Shown one piece after another: positions 16,011-24,276 of a stretch of 60,265 bases of DNA. Location: NCBI RefSeq assembly GCF_030151385.1, contig NZ_JASLDS010000051.1, forward strand, positions 1 to 60,265. The letters run 5' to 3'. The position numbers and the translations under genes were made by a program. Each line of letters opens with the position of its first letter. The first letter of the stretch is position 1. The notes under the pieces were generated by a model. The model saw nothing but the letters and a program-made list of their open reading frames with translations, was not told the origin of the DNA and did no database searches. The DNA is from Soonwooa sp. GTDB lineage: Bacteria; Bacteroidota; Bacteroidia; Flavobacteriales; Weeksellaceae.

Positions 16011-17813
16011 CTAAATATTTTGAATGAATTGCGCGAGATCGTCTTCCTGCGACAAATTAATTTTCTTCTTAATGCGGTAACGAGACATTTTCACAGTCGT
16101 ATGATCGACGCCCAAAAGGTTAGCAGTCTCTTTATTACTCATATTCATTTTGATATAAGCGCAATGCTTTAACTCATTCTGAGTAAGGTTAGGATATGTT
16201 TCCGACAGCTTGATGAAAAAATCGGGATGCACTTTTTCAAAATGCAATTTTATTTTGTCCCAATCTTTTTCAAAACTAATGCTTTGTTTAAGATTTCTTG
16301 TAATTTCTAAAAGTTTGTCGCGGTTTTCAATCGAAGTATCGTTAAGAAGTTGCTGCATTTTTAGTTGTAAATCCTCCAACATTCTATTCTTTTCCTGAAC
16401 ATACAAAGTGATAGACGCTAATTCGCGATCTGTATTCTCTTTTTCTAATAGTAAAGATTTTTGCTCTTCTACCGCAAGTTTTTTGTTCAAAACTGCTTTT
16501 TCTTCCTCTTTTTGAGCAATTTCCTTTTCTTTTAATGCAATGTCTTTTTCAGAAAGCAACAACTTTTCCTTTTTTTCGAAAAGGCTTTGTTTTAATTTGA
16601 AATTTTTTCTGGTATTAAAAAACAGATATAAAGCACCTGCAAAAAGTACGAATGCCAATAAAATAAGCCAATTTTTTAGATGTGAAGATAATTTGTAACT
16701 CTCCAAAAGTTTTTGTTTCTCTTCATCTTTATATTGATACTCCAATTCTTTTAAAGAAATCGCCTGCTTTGCGCTGGAAATAGAATCTTTTATTTTAGAA
16801 TTTACAAGAAATTGTTTTGCAGCATCCTCAGATTTTCCTTGGCTTTTATAAAATTCCGTAAGTAGGTCTCGCGCTTGCAATTCCATGAATTTGTCGCCAC
16901 TTTTATGGACATCAGAAATTGTTTTCAACAAGAGTTCCTCCGCTTCCTTATTCTTTCCTAAACTCATTAAAATTTGAGAATAACCTACAAGGTAAGAAGT
17001 ATAGTCAACTTTTCCTTGTTTTGCAGTATTTATAGCAGTATTAACAAGATCAATCGCCTCTTTTGCATTACCCATTTCAAATTGTGCGCCAGCAGCATTA
17101 TAATACGCGGAAGAAGCTTCTTCGGGTAATTTATTTTGCATGGCAAGTTCTGCAGATGTCATGTTTAGTTGATACGCCTCCTGAAACTTTTTTTGATCCA
17201 TTAATACATAGTTCTTCTTATTGTTAAATGACAATTGAAGTTTTGTGTTGGGATGTGTTTTCAGTAAATTTTCTTCGATCTTAGAATATTTATCAGAAGT
17301 TTCAAAATCTTTATTCATCGCGTAAATCCGACTAATCTCGCCTGCCACCTGAGCTTGTTTTAAGTAATCTTTCGAATCCACATAATATTTATAAGCCTTA
17401 AAATAGTGAGATAAGGCGTTCTTTAATTCTCCTTTCTTATCGACAACAATCGCATATTGATGATTTAGAATACCGATGGCTTCAGGTTCCTTTAAACCTT
17501 CAATATCCTTAAACGCTTTATTGACAAATTCTTCCGCTACAGGCAAATTTTTGCTATCCAAAAATATCCACCCAAAAGTTGAATTGGCTTTTGCAATTGA
17601 CAAAGGACTCCCTTCTGAAATAGCATATTGTTTAGCCTCAGACGCTAAATTTAAAGCAACAGTATTGTTGTCGTTTTTTAGCATTTCGGTCCGCGCTTTA
17701 TCGCAGAGTTCATCCGTCTTTTTATCGGATTTAAAAATAGGCGTAAGATTTTGAGCTTTAATCGTTATTAAAGTCAAGAATGCTATAAAGAAAGTTAGGG
17801 ATATCCGTTTCAT
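16011..17813 (-). CDS. TPR sensor with membrane helix and LuxR-type HTH
   Basis: 600 residues from the ATG at 17813 (a start six codons earlier is possible). Order: signal peptide ending IKAQ; TPR repeats to about residue 360 in the periplasm; one membrane helix (NWLILLAFVLFAGALYLFF) at about 380-400; a coiled coil rich in Glu/Lys; and a C-terminal winged or LuxR-like helix-turn-helix in the last 60 residues (LTQNELKHCAYIKMNMSNKETANLLGVDHTTVKMSRYRIKKKI). These one-protein membrane regulators are common in Bacteroidota and are thought to pass periplasmic protein-protein contacts to DNA. A TAnnTTTG element at 17829-17836 precedes it. Targets are unknown. Confidence 0.75.
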   Translation of the reverse strand: MKRISLTFFIAFLTLITIKAQNLTPIFKSDKKTDELCDKARTEMLKNDNNTVALNLASEAKQYAISEGSPLSIAKANSTFGWIFLDSKNLPVAEEFVNKAFKDIEGLKEPEAIGILNHQYAIVVDKKGELKNALSHYFKAYKYYVDSKDYLKQAQVAGEISRIYAMNKDFETSDKYSKIEENLLKTHPNTKLQLSFNNKKNYVLMDQKKFQEAYQLNMTSAELAMQNKLPEEASSAYYNAAGAQFEMGNAKEAIDLVNTAINTAKQGKVDYTSYLVGYSQILMSLGKNKEAEELLLKTISDVHKSGDKFMELQARDLLTEFYKSQGKSEDAAKQFLVNSKIKDSISSAKQAISLKELEYQYKDEEKQKLLESYKLSSHLKNWLILLAFVLFAGALYLFFNTRKNFKLKQSLFEKKEKLLLSEKDIALKEKEIAQKEEEKAVLNKKLAVEEQKSLLLEKENTDRELASITLYVQEKNRMLEDLQLKMQQLLNDTSIENRDKLLEITRNLKQSISFEKDWDKIKLHFEKVHPDFFIKLSETYPNLTQNELKHCAYIKMNMSNKETANLLGVDHTTVKMSRYRIKKKINLSQEDDLAQFIQNI

Positions 17814-17828
17814 CTTTGTATTGTGTAA

Positions 17829-17836
17829 CAAATATA
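17829..17836 (-). promoter_or_regulatory. Probable -7 promoter element of the TPR-HTH gene
   Basis: TATATTTG on the minus strand, 15 bases before the ATG at 17813. No clear TTG at the -33 position. Confidence 0.4.
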
Positions 17837-17951
17837 AATTTTTGATTTAGAATTAAGAAATTAATATTGGTTAAGAAAAGTAATTTGTTTGAAAAATCAC
17901 TTTCTTTAAAAGATATGGTAAAAAGATTATCTTTTTTACAAGAATTTCGAA

Positions 17952-17982
17952 TTGATATAAATTTCGAAATTAGCTATTTTTG
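17952..17982 (+). promoter_or_regulatory. Promoter of the antitoxin-like gene
   Basis: TTG (17952-17954), 20 bases, TATTTTTG (17975-17982): full consensus, 21 bases before the ATG at 18004. It shows that the damaged gene downstream is still expressed in principle. Confidence 0.65.
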
Positions 17983-18003
17983 TTAATAAAAATTTTCCAA
18001 AAA

Positions 18004-18309
18004 ATGAATCTATCTGCCGAAAAAATTGAAATAATCAAATGGATTCAATCATTAGAAAATCCAGCATTGATTGAAGAAATCAACAGAATCCGAAAAAGAA
18101 AATCCTTCGATTTCGAAAAGGAATGGGAAAGAGGAATTTCGGTGGAAGAATTAAGAGCCAGAACAAGGGATTTTATTAAAGCATTGCCTTGGAAAAATAA
18201 ATTTTATTCTACAAAGCAAACGCAAATACAACTTGGTATATCTTCCTTGAGAATTTTGGAAACCACTACCTTGTTACTTTCATTACCAATAGCCATTCGG
18301 AATTGGTAA
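18004..18309 (+). pseudogene. Antitoxin-like gene fused out of frame to a lost partner
   Basis: The first 61 codons (MNLSAEKIEIIKWIQSL, then FDFEKEWERGISVEELRART and FIKALPWK) read like the small antitoxin placed before RelE/ParE-type toxins in Bacteroidota. These usually end LPWKK and stop. Here the sequence GGAAAAATAA lacks one A, so translation reads past the TAA and adds about 40 unrelated residues. In the frame after that TAA (18201-18320) lies a plausible protein tail, TTWYIFLENFGNHYLVTFIT, probably the end of a toxin or partner whose front is deleted. Both partners therefore look broken. The antitoxin family call is by pattern. Confidence 0.5.
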
Positions 18310-18409
18310 GTTTTCTGTAAAATTCACACATATTTATAAGAGATTCCTCGTACCTCGGAATGACATGCGGATTGTCATTTAGAACAACATGCTGTGAAGT
18401 GAAAAACAT

Positions 18410-18442
18410 AAACCTGTTAGGTTTTAGAAACCTAACAGGTTT
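18410..18442. repeat. Palindromic element 1 (15-bp arms, 3-nt loop)
   Basis: AAACCTGTTAGGTTT (18410-18424), loop TAG, AAACCTAACAGGTTT (18428-18442), a perfect inverted repeat. Each arm is itself nearly palindromic around its central GTT/AAC, so the element can fold into one long hairpin or two short ones. Confidence 0.85.
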
Positions 18443-18479
18443 GGGGGAATTCAGAAAGCTAAGTTCTTTGGGGAAACTT

Positions 18480-18512
18480 AACCTTGTCAAGGTTCAGAAC
18501 CTTGACAAGGTT
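18480..18512. repeat. Palindromic element 2 (15-bp arms, 3-nt loop)
   Basis: AACCTTGTCAAGGTT (18480-18494), loop CAG, AACCTTGACAAGGTT (18498-18512), a perfect inverted repeat. Its sequence differs from element 1 but its design is the same: 15-base arms, 3-base loop, each arm palindromic about its centre. It lies 37 bp from element 1. Confidence 0.85.
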
Positions 18513-18633
18513 TCAAAAAAAGCACATTTTAGCCCCGATTGTAGCAATTGTTTGAGCTCTTTGCAGATGTGATGGATTTGAAAAGGACTGCAAAAGCGAG
18601 TGCGAAAAGCGGGAAATAGCTCCTAAAAAATAC

Positions 18634-18666
18634 AAAAAAATCCCCTCACTTTCGTGAAGGGATTTT
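18634..18666 (-). terminator. Terminator of dnaK
   Basis: Stem AAATCCC-C-TCAC with GTGA-AGGGATTT, loop TTTC, followed on the minus strand by seven T. It starts 21 bases after the dnaK stop. Confidence 0.75.
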
Positions 18667-18687
18667 ATATTGCTTAACTCGCTGAGT

Positions 18688-20583
18688 TTATTTTACTTCT
18701 TCGAAGTCAGCATCCTGAACATCGTCTGCACCGCCGTTAGCAGCACCTCCTTGTTGTTGTCCAGCATCTGATCCTGCTTGTTGACCTTGAGCGTACATTT
18801 CTTCTGAAGCAGCCATCCATGCAGCATCTAAAGCTTCAGTTTTAGTTTTTGTAGCATCAAAATCTTTAGCCTCGAAAGCTGTTTTCAATTCTGCTGCTGC
18901 AGATTCGATAGCCGCTTTTTTGTCAGCTGAAAGCTTGTCACCAAACTCTTTCAATTGTTTTTCAGTTTGGAAGATTAATCCATCTGCTTTGTTGAAAACT
19001 TCAACTTCTTCTTTTTTCTTAGCATCAGCAGAAGCATTTTCTTCAGCTTCACGCTTCATTCTTTCGATTTCTGCATCAGAAAGACCTGAAGAAGCTTGGA
19101 TTTTGATAGATTGCTCTTTACCAGTTCCTTTATCTTTCGCAGAAACGCTCAAGATACCGTTAGCGTCGATATCGAAAGTTACTTCGATTTGAGGAACTCC
19201 TCTTGGCGCTGGTGGAATATCTGTAAGGTCGAATTTACCGATTTCTTTGTTATCGCTGAACATTGGTCTCTCACCTTGTCCAACTCTGATGCTTACTGCA
19301 GGCTGATTGTCAGACGCTGTAGAGAAAACTTCAGATTTTTTGGTTGGGATCGTTGTGTTCGCGTCAATTAATTTAGTGAACACAGAACCCATAGTTTCGA
19401 TACCTAAAGAAAGTGGCGTAACATCTAATAAAAGTACATCTTTAACATCACCTGTTAAAACTCCACCTTGGATAGCAGCACCTACCGCTACAACTTCGTC
19501 TGGGTTAACACCTTTTGAAGGTTTTTTACCAAAGAATTTTTCTACTTCTTCTTGGATAATTGGGATACGTGTAGAACCACCTACCAAGATAACCTCGTCG
19601 ATATCGTTAGCTGATAAACCTGCGTCAGATAAAGCTTTTTTACAAGGTTCCATAGATCTTCTTACCAAGTCAGCAGATAATTGCTCGAACTTCGCTCTTG
19701 TTAAAGTTTTAACCAAGTGCTTAGGTCCAGAAGCCGTTGCTGTGATATATGGCAAGTTGATTTCTGTTTGAGAAGACGCTGATAATTCGATTTTCGCTTT
19801 TTCAGCAGCTTCTTTTAATCTTTGTAATGCGATTGGGTCAGCTTTAAGGTCAACACCTTCTTCAGCTTTAAACTCGTCAGCCAACCAGTTGATGATAACA
19901 TCATCGAAGTCGTCACCACCAAGGTGCGTGTCTCCGTTTGTTGACAATACTTCGAATACACCGTCACCTAAATCAAGGATTGAGATATCGAAAGTACCAC
20001 CACCAAGGTCATAAACTGCGATTTTTTGATCTTTATGTGCTTTATCAAGACCGTAAGCTAAAGCTGCAGCTGTTGGTTCGTTGATAATTCTTTCTACTTT
20101 AAGACCTGCGATTTCTCCAGCTTCTTTAGTAGCTTGTCTTTGTGCATCGTTAAAGTACGCAGGAACAGTAATTACCGCTCTTGTAACTTCTTGACCTAAA
20201 TAATCTTCAGCTGTTTTCTTCATTTTTTGAAGAATCATAGCAGAGATTTCTTGAGGTGTATATTCTCTATCGTCGATTTTTACTTTTACAGTATCGTTAG
20301 GTCCAGCAACTACTTTGTAAGGTACTCTTGTGATTTCTGAAGCGTCATCTTTGAAGTGCGTCCCGATAAATCTTTTGATTGAGTAAACTGTTTTTGTAGG
20401 GTTAGTTACCGCTTGTCTTTTTGCAGGATCTCCTACTTTTCTTTCGCCATCTTCAGTAAATGCTACAATAGATGGGGTTGTTCTTTTCCCTTCTGCGTTA
20501 GGGATAACTACAGGATCTTTACCTTCCATTACTGCTACGCAAGAGTTGGTAGTCCCTAAGTCAATTCCGATTATTTTGCTCAT
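18688..20583 (-). CDS. dnaK: Molecular chaperone DnaK (Hsp70)
   Basis: 631 residues, full length. The ATPase domain shows IGIDLGTTNSCVAVMEG at residues 4-20, the adenosine/phosphate motif IINEPTAAALAYGLDKA near 165, DLGGGTFDISILDLGDG near 190 and a VGGSTRIP loop near 335. The substrate domain follows, with an Ala/Gln/Gly-rich linker and a C-terminal DVQDADFEEVK, the bacterial EEVD-like end that binds co-chaperones. No grpE or dnaJ lies beside it, as is usual in Bacteroidota. A J-domain/KTSC protein is encoded at 6437. No CIRCE operator is seen in the 100 bp upstream. Confidence 0.98.
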   Translation of the reverse strand: MSKIIGIDLGTTNSCVAVMEGKDPVVIPNAEGKRTTPSIVAFTEDGERKVGDPAKRQAVTNPTKTVYSIKRFIGTHFKDDASEITRVPYKVVAGPNDTVKVKIDDREYTPQEISAMILQKMKKTAEDYLGQEVTRAVITVPAYFNDAQRQATKEAGEIAGLKVERIINEPTAAALAYGLDKAHKDQKIAVYDLGGGTFDISILDLGDGVFEVLSTNGDTHLGGDDFDDVIINWLADEFKAEEGVDLKADPIALQRLKEAAEKAKIELSASSQTEINLPYITATASGPKHLVKTLTRAKFEQLSADLVRRSMEPCKKALSDAGLSANDIDEVILVGGSTRIPIIQEEVEKFFGKKPSKGVNPDEVVAVGAAIQGGVLTGDVKDVLLLDVTPLSLGIETMGSVFTKLIDANTTIPTKKSEVFSTASDNQPAVSIRVGQGERPMFSDNKEIGKFDLTDIPPAPRGVPQIEVTFDIDANGILSVSAKDKGTGKEQSIKIQASSGLSDAEIERMKREAEENASADAKKKEEVEVFNKADGLIFQTEKQLKEFGDKLSADKKAAIESAAAELKTAFEAKDFDATKTKTEALDAAWMAASEEMYAQGQQAGSDAGQQQGGAANGGADDVQDADFEEVK

Positions 20584-20683
20584 ATTTTTATTTTTTTAAT
20601 TTTTAAAATTGTTGTTATGGAATTCTCAATCTTTGTGCCATTGCAAAATGCTGACACAAATAGTTATCAACAATGACAAATTG

Positions 20684-22372
20684 TCAGTTTTGAGCAATAA
20701 TCTGTTTGAAGAAGACGTCAAAAGAGTCATCATTCTCAAGTTTTAATTTTTTACGAAGACGATAACGCTTAGTATTGACGCTGTTTGCAGAGATGTTAAG
20801 CGCTGTTGCAATTTCTTTGGAATTAAAACCTTCATACAATAATGAAATAAGATTGGTGTCCGCCGTCGTTATTTCTGGGAATTGTTGTTTTAATTTAACA
20901 ATAAGCTCTTGCAGATTTGATTTTGAAATGTTTGAAATATTTTTGATTTCAGAACTTTGATTGGTTAGTTTTGAAAACTCCAACTTGATTTGGTTAATGT
21001 CTGCTTGACTAAGGTTCTCAGTTTTCTTTAATCTTAAAGAAAGGTCTTCCAAGAACGTGTTAAGACCTTCGGACTGTTTTACAAAAGATGAAAGATATTG
21101 CTGATTAAGGCTATCTTTTTCTTGCAAAATAAGTTCTTTCAGACGTTTGTTCTCGAGTTCGACTTCAATGATTTTTTTGTCTTTTTCGATGCTGATTAGT
21201 TTGCGCTTGTTATTTTTTCGAAGTAAATAAATACTAAAACAAGCAATTAAAAGCAGCAGTGCCGAAATTGCAAAAATGATGTAATAAGTGCGTTGCTTGG
21301 TTTCCAGTTGTGATAAAGAAAGCTCTTTAGTTTTGATTTCGTTTTCGAGTTCAACAACCTTTATTTTATCCGAGCTCGTTTTTTCAGCTTGTGAAATTGT
21401 TATCTCGTAATATTTTTTTGTGTACTCTAATGCTTTTGTGGGATTTCCGATTTCGGTGTAATACTCCCTATAGTCATCATATATGGTTACAAGATAATCT
21501 TCAATATTGTAATCAAGGGCTTCTTTTTCGGCGCTGGCAATCGTTTTTTCAAAATTTGAATAATCTTTTTTGGCTAAATAAATTTCGGCAATATTAATGT
21601 CTGAAAAGATTTTTAAACGTAATTGCTTGCCAGATTGGAACAATGCTTTTGATTTTTCAAAATAATCCAATGCTTGGTCGTATTTTTTTTCTTCGGTGTA
21701 CCACTGGGCTTCACGATTCAGAATTAAACCTTGCATTTCCGTATTTCGGAAATTGGCGTTTAGTTTCTTTGCAATGTCATATTGCAATTTTGACTGTGCA
21801 GTAAAATAAGAAAGCGAATCTTGTGGTTTAGTGGTTTTGAACTTTTCAAAATAGACGTAGCCGACATTTAGATATAATTTTATAAGGCTAAGTGTATCTT
21901 TTTGAGTTTCCAAAAGAGGAATCGATTGTTTGAATTTTACAATCTTTCTGTTGAGGTCGGTTTCAACATTGGCTTGGTTGAGAATGGCCTGACCTTGTTT
22001 TTTAATGTTTTTTGCTTGCTTAGCTTCACGTTCTGAGTCTAGAAAATATTGATAAGCTTTTTTGAGATTGCCCTTTTGTCCCCAAAATATGCCAAGGCTG
22101 AGGTAGGTGTCAGCAAGCCAATCTTTGTTGTTTTGTTTTTTAGAAATTTCAAGGTTTTTGTTAAGTAAAGACAGTGGATAATTGATGTCCGTGAAATCAT
22201 TTTTGTTAACGATTCTATTGATTTCTAAAATGTCACCATCTTTATATAACGAGGTGACTACATTTTTTAAACTATCACTTTCCGACAATTGCCCGAACAT
22301 CAAACTACAATTTGTAATCAAAAATAGAATGATAATTTTTACAGAAATAAGTCTAAAAATGTTATTGGGCAT
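20684..22372 (-). CDS. TPR sensor with membrane helix and LuxR-type HTH (second)
   Basis: 562 residues: an N-terminal signal/anchor (8-27), TPR repeats to about 330 (LADTYLSLGIFWGQKGNLKKAYQYF and similar), a membrane helix YYIIFAISALLLLIACFSIY at about 350-370, a coiled coil, and a C-terminal HTH in the last 60 residues (ITTADTNLISLLYEGFNS, then KEIATALNISANSVNTKRYRL). Same architecture as the gene at 16011-17813, from which it is separated by dnaK. It is probably monocistronic. The signal it senses and its targets are unknown. Confidence 0.75.
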   Translation of the reverse strand: MPNNIFRLISVKIIILFLITNCSLMFGQLSESDSLKNVVTSLYKDGDILEINRIVNKNDFTDINYPLSLLNKNLEISKKQNNKDWLADTYLSLGIFWGQKGNLKKAYQYFLDSEREAKQAKNIKKQGQAILNQANVETDLNRKIVKFKQSIPLLETQKDTLSLIKLYLNVGYVYFEKFKTTKPQDSLSYFTAQSKLQYDIAKKLNANFRNTEMQGLILNREAQWYTEEKKYDQALDYFEKSKALFQSGKQLRLKIFSDINIAEIYLAKKDYSNFEKTIASAEKEALDYNIEDYLVTIYDDYREYYTEIGNPTKALEYTKKYYEITISQAEKTSSDKIKVVELENEIKTKELSLSQLETKQRTYYIIFAISALLLLIACFSIYLLRKNNKRKLISIEKDKKIIEVELENKRLKELILQEKDSLNQQYLSSFVKQSEGLNTFLEDLSLRLKKTENLSQADINQIKLEFSKLTNQSSEIKNISNISKSNLQELIVKLKQQFPEITTADTNLISLLYEGFNSKEIATALNISANSVNTKRYRLRKKLKLENDDSFDVFFKQIIAQN

Positions 22373-22428
22373 TTGTTTTTTTGCTAAGATATTAATCTAC
22401 TACTAGCAAATTTAGACATTATTAAATA

Positions 22429-22458
22429 AAAAAAGGCTGCCTCTAAAAAGAGACAGCC
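22429..22458 (-). terminator. Terminator of the T9SS cargo gene
   Basis: Stem GGCTGCCTCT/AGAGACAGCC with one mismatch and a 4-base loop, followed on the minus strand by a T-run. It begins 22 bases after the stop at 22481. Confidence 0.7.
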
Positions 22459-22480
22459 TCACAAACTTGATAACTTAAAA

Positions 22481-24061
22481 TTATTCTTTGATAACTTTTT
22501 GAGTTGTAATATTGCCATTGACATCTTTTATTTTTAAAAGATAAGCCGCTTTTGGAAGTCCATTTAACGAAATGCTGGTTTGGTTGTATGTCGTTTTAAG
22601 ACTTTTTCCTTGCATGTCGAATAATTGTGCTTCGGCGATTTTAACTTTAGAATCGATGTATAGCGTTCCTTTTGTTGGATTTGGATATACCGAAATCATT
22701 TTTTTGTTATTAGCTTCTGCGGTTGCTAATACAGGCGTACAAGTTCCTAGAATTTGGAAAATGTTTTCAACACCTTTTCCATTGTCATTGATTTTTGGAG
22801 TCCATGTCGCACCGTTGTCAGTTGAACCTAGCGCTGGTAAACTGTTGTCGTCGATGTCATAAGCAACCCAACGGATTGGATATTCGTTGTAAGCCGTTGT
22901 AACACTTAACCAATACTTTTTAACAGACGCATTAATAGGGAAGTCAAATGTGGTCGGGAAGTTAATTTGTATGCTTTGGTACAATCCTCCACTGAAAGGT
23001 TGTTTAACTTGTAGGTTGTCAAAGGTTTTGATGATTGTTCCTGGTTTTCCATTGTTATCTTCGTGGATGTTAATGATGAATGGCGGATAATCTTCTGCGT
23101 GGTCTATGTCATAGTTAACAGACATTTTTATTCCTTTAAAAGTAAACTTATTGTTAGCTTGGATACTAATATCGTTTGCGACAAGTTGATTGCTTTGTCC
23201 ATTTATTCCAGCCAAATAAGAAGCTGTACCATCATATTTTTGCTGACATGGATCGCTATCTCTCAGGACTGTGATAACAATATCACTGTAGATGCTAGGG
23301 TCATCTACACTTTTTGCTCTAATTGTTGCTTTGCCTGGAATGTAAGTGTATACTTGACCTTCCCAGATACTCACGTTATCTGCTCCCTCAACGATTTCCC
23401 ACACAACTTTTTGATTGGCAGTGCTAGGATTTACTTTTGCATTTAGTTGGATGCTTCCTCCAACGACAACACTTGTAGACGCGCCACCTTCTACTGATAT
23501 TTCCACGTTTTGTGGTTGTATTCTCGTATCTTCTTTAACGGTTAATTTTCCTAACCAAACTGTTGAGTTTAGTTCTGGATCTAAACCTTGAAATCTGAAA
23601 GCCAACTTGACATTTGCCTGACCTTTCAGCGCATCTAGTTTTGCATTAACTAACATAGTAGAAAAGTCATACCAATAGTAGAAATCGGAAGTGTCCCATA
23701 ATTTTTTCCAAGTAGTACCATTGTCAATTGATGATAGAACCTCAAAGCTCAAAGCATTTTGTCCAGCATCATAAGTGCTAAAATTGGTAAACATTTCCAT
23801 ATAAGGTTTAGTGCTGCCTTGTAGGCTGAATGATGGTGTAATGAGCCATTCGTCTACAGTGCCAGAATCGCCTTCTGCACTACAAACAGCTTCATAACGT
23901 CCGTCAGATTGTTCTAAAGATATTTCCCAATTATGTTTTGGGTTTGTTTTTTTGATTGTCCAAGTGGAGGGAATTGCGCCACCTGAGAAGTCTTCAAAAA
24001 AGTATTGTGCGTAGGTCAACTGAATACACAATATTGTTAGTAGGTAGAAGAGTTTTTTCAT
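22481..24061 (-). CDS. T9SS type A sorted adhesin-like protein
   Basis: 526 residues. Signal peptide ending TYAQ; residues about 20-175 form a choice-of-anchor J / cleaved-adhesin jelly roll (YFFEDFSGGAIPSTWTIKK, DEWLITPSFSL, SFEVLSSIDNGTTWKKLW). Residues about 185-270 are a BIG_2-like Ig domain (VNPSTANQKVVWEIVEG, VYTYIPGKATIRAKSVDD). A third beta-domain follows. The last 70 residues are a type IX secretion CTD (ISVYPNPTKGTLYID through AAYLLKIKDVNG to TQKVIKE). The protein is therefore exported through the outer membrane and attached to or released from the surface. The ligand is unknown. Confidence 0.85.
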   Translation of the reverse strand: MKKLFYLLTILCIQLTYAQYFFEDFSGGAIPSTWTIKKTNPKHNWEISLEQSDGRYEAVCSAEGDSGTVDEWLITPSFSLQGSTKPYMEMFTNFSTYDAGQNALSFEVLSSIDNGTTWKKLWDTSDFYYWYDFSTMLVNAKLDALKGQANVKLAFRFQGLDPELNSTVWLGKLTVKEDTRIQPQNVEISVEGGASTSVVVGGSIQLNAKVNPSTANQKVVWEIVEGADNVSIWEGQVYTYIPGKATIRAKSVDDPSIYSDIVITVLRDSDPCQQKYDGTASYLAGINGQSNQLVANDISIQANNKFTFKGIKMSVNYDIDHAEDYPPFIINIHEDNNGKPGTIIKTFDNLQVKQPFSGGLYQSIQINFPTTFDFPINASVKKYWLSVTTAYNEYPIRWVAYDIDDNSLPALGSTDNGATWTPKINDNGKGVENIFQILGTCTPVLATAEANNKKMISVYPNPTKGTLYIDSKVKIAEAQLFDMQGKSLKTTYNQTSISLNGLPKAAYLLKIKDVNGNITTQKVIKE

Positions 24062-24249
24062 ATCTAATTTGTTTTGAGTTGGTGATTCAAAGATTAAAAA
24101 AAATTAAGATAACTCATTGTATATGGTATAGACATGATATAGACAATTTGCTTAGTCGTTTGATTATTAGTTGGTTGTTGTTTTTTTAATAAGGCTGTTT
24201 TATAATCTTTATTTAATATTAAAATCCTCTTAAAATGGGTTTTTAAACG

Positions 24250-24257
24250 TAAATTTG
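24250..24257 (+). promoter_or_regulatory. Probable -7 promoter element of ppk1
   Basis: TAAATTTG matches TAnnTTTG 19 bases before the ATG; TTA stands in for TTG 17 bases upstream. Confidence 0.45.
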
Positions 24258-24276
24258 AGAATTAGCATTTCTATTT

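Larger units (their letters stand above)
18310..18633. repeat. Intergenic block of dispersed palindromic repeats
   Basis: No gene. It contains a copy of a dispersed sequence around CCTCGTACCTCGGAATGACA (18348-18367), two palindromic elements (listed separately), and a degenerate copy (about 18531-18622) of a sequence found at many gene ends in this group, beginning AGCCCCGATTGTAGC and ending GCGGGAAATAGCTCC. Recognition of the dispersed families is from memory of related genomes. Confidence 0.5.

Noticed and set aside
19307..19771. 154-codon plus-strand frame inside dnaK
   Set aside because: It is antisense to a fully conserved Hsp70 region and arises from codon bias. No start signal or domain is visible.
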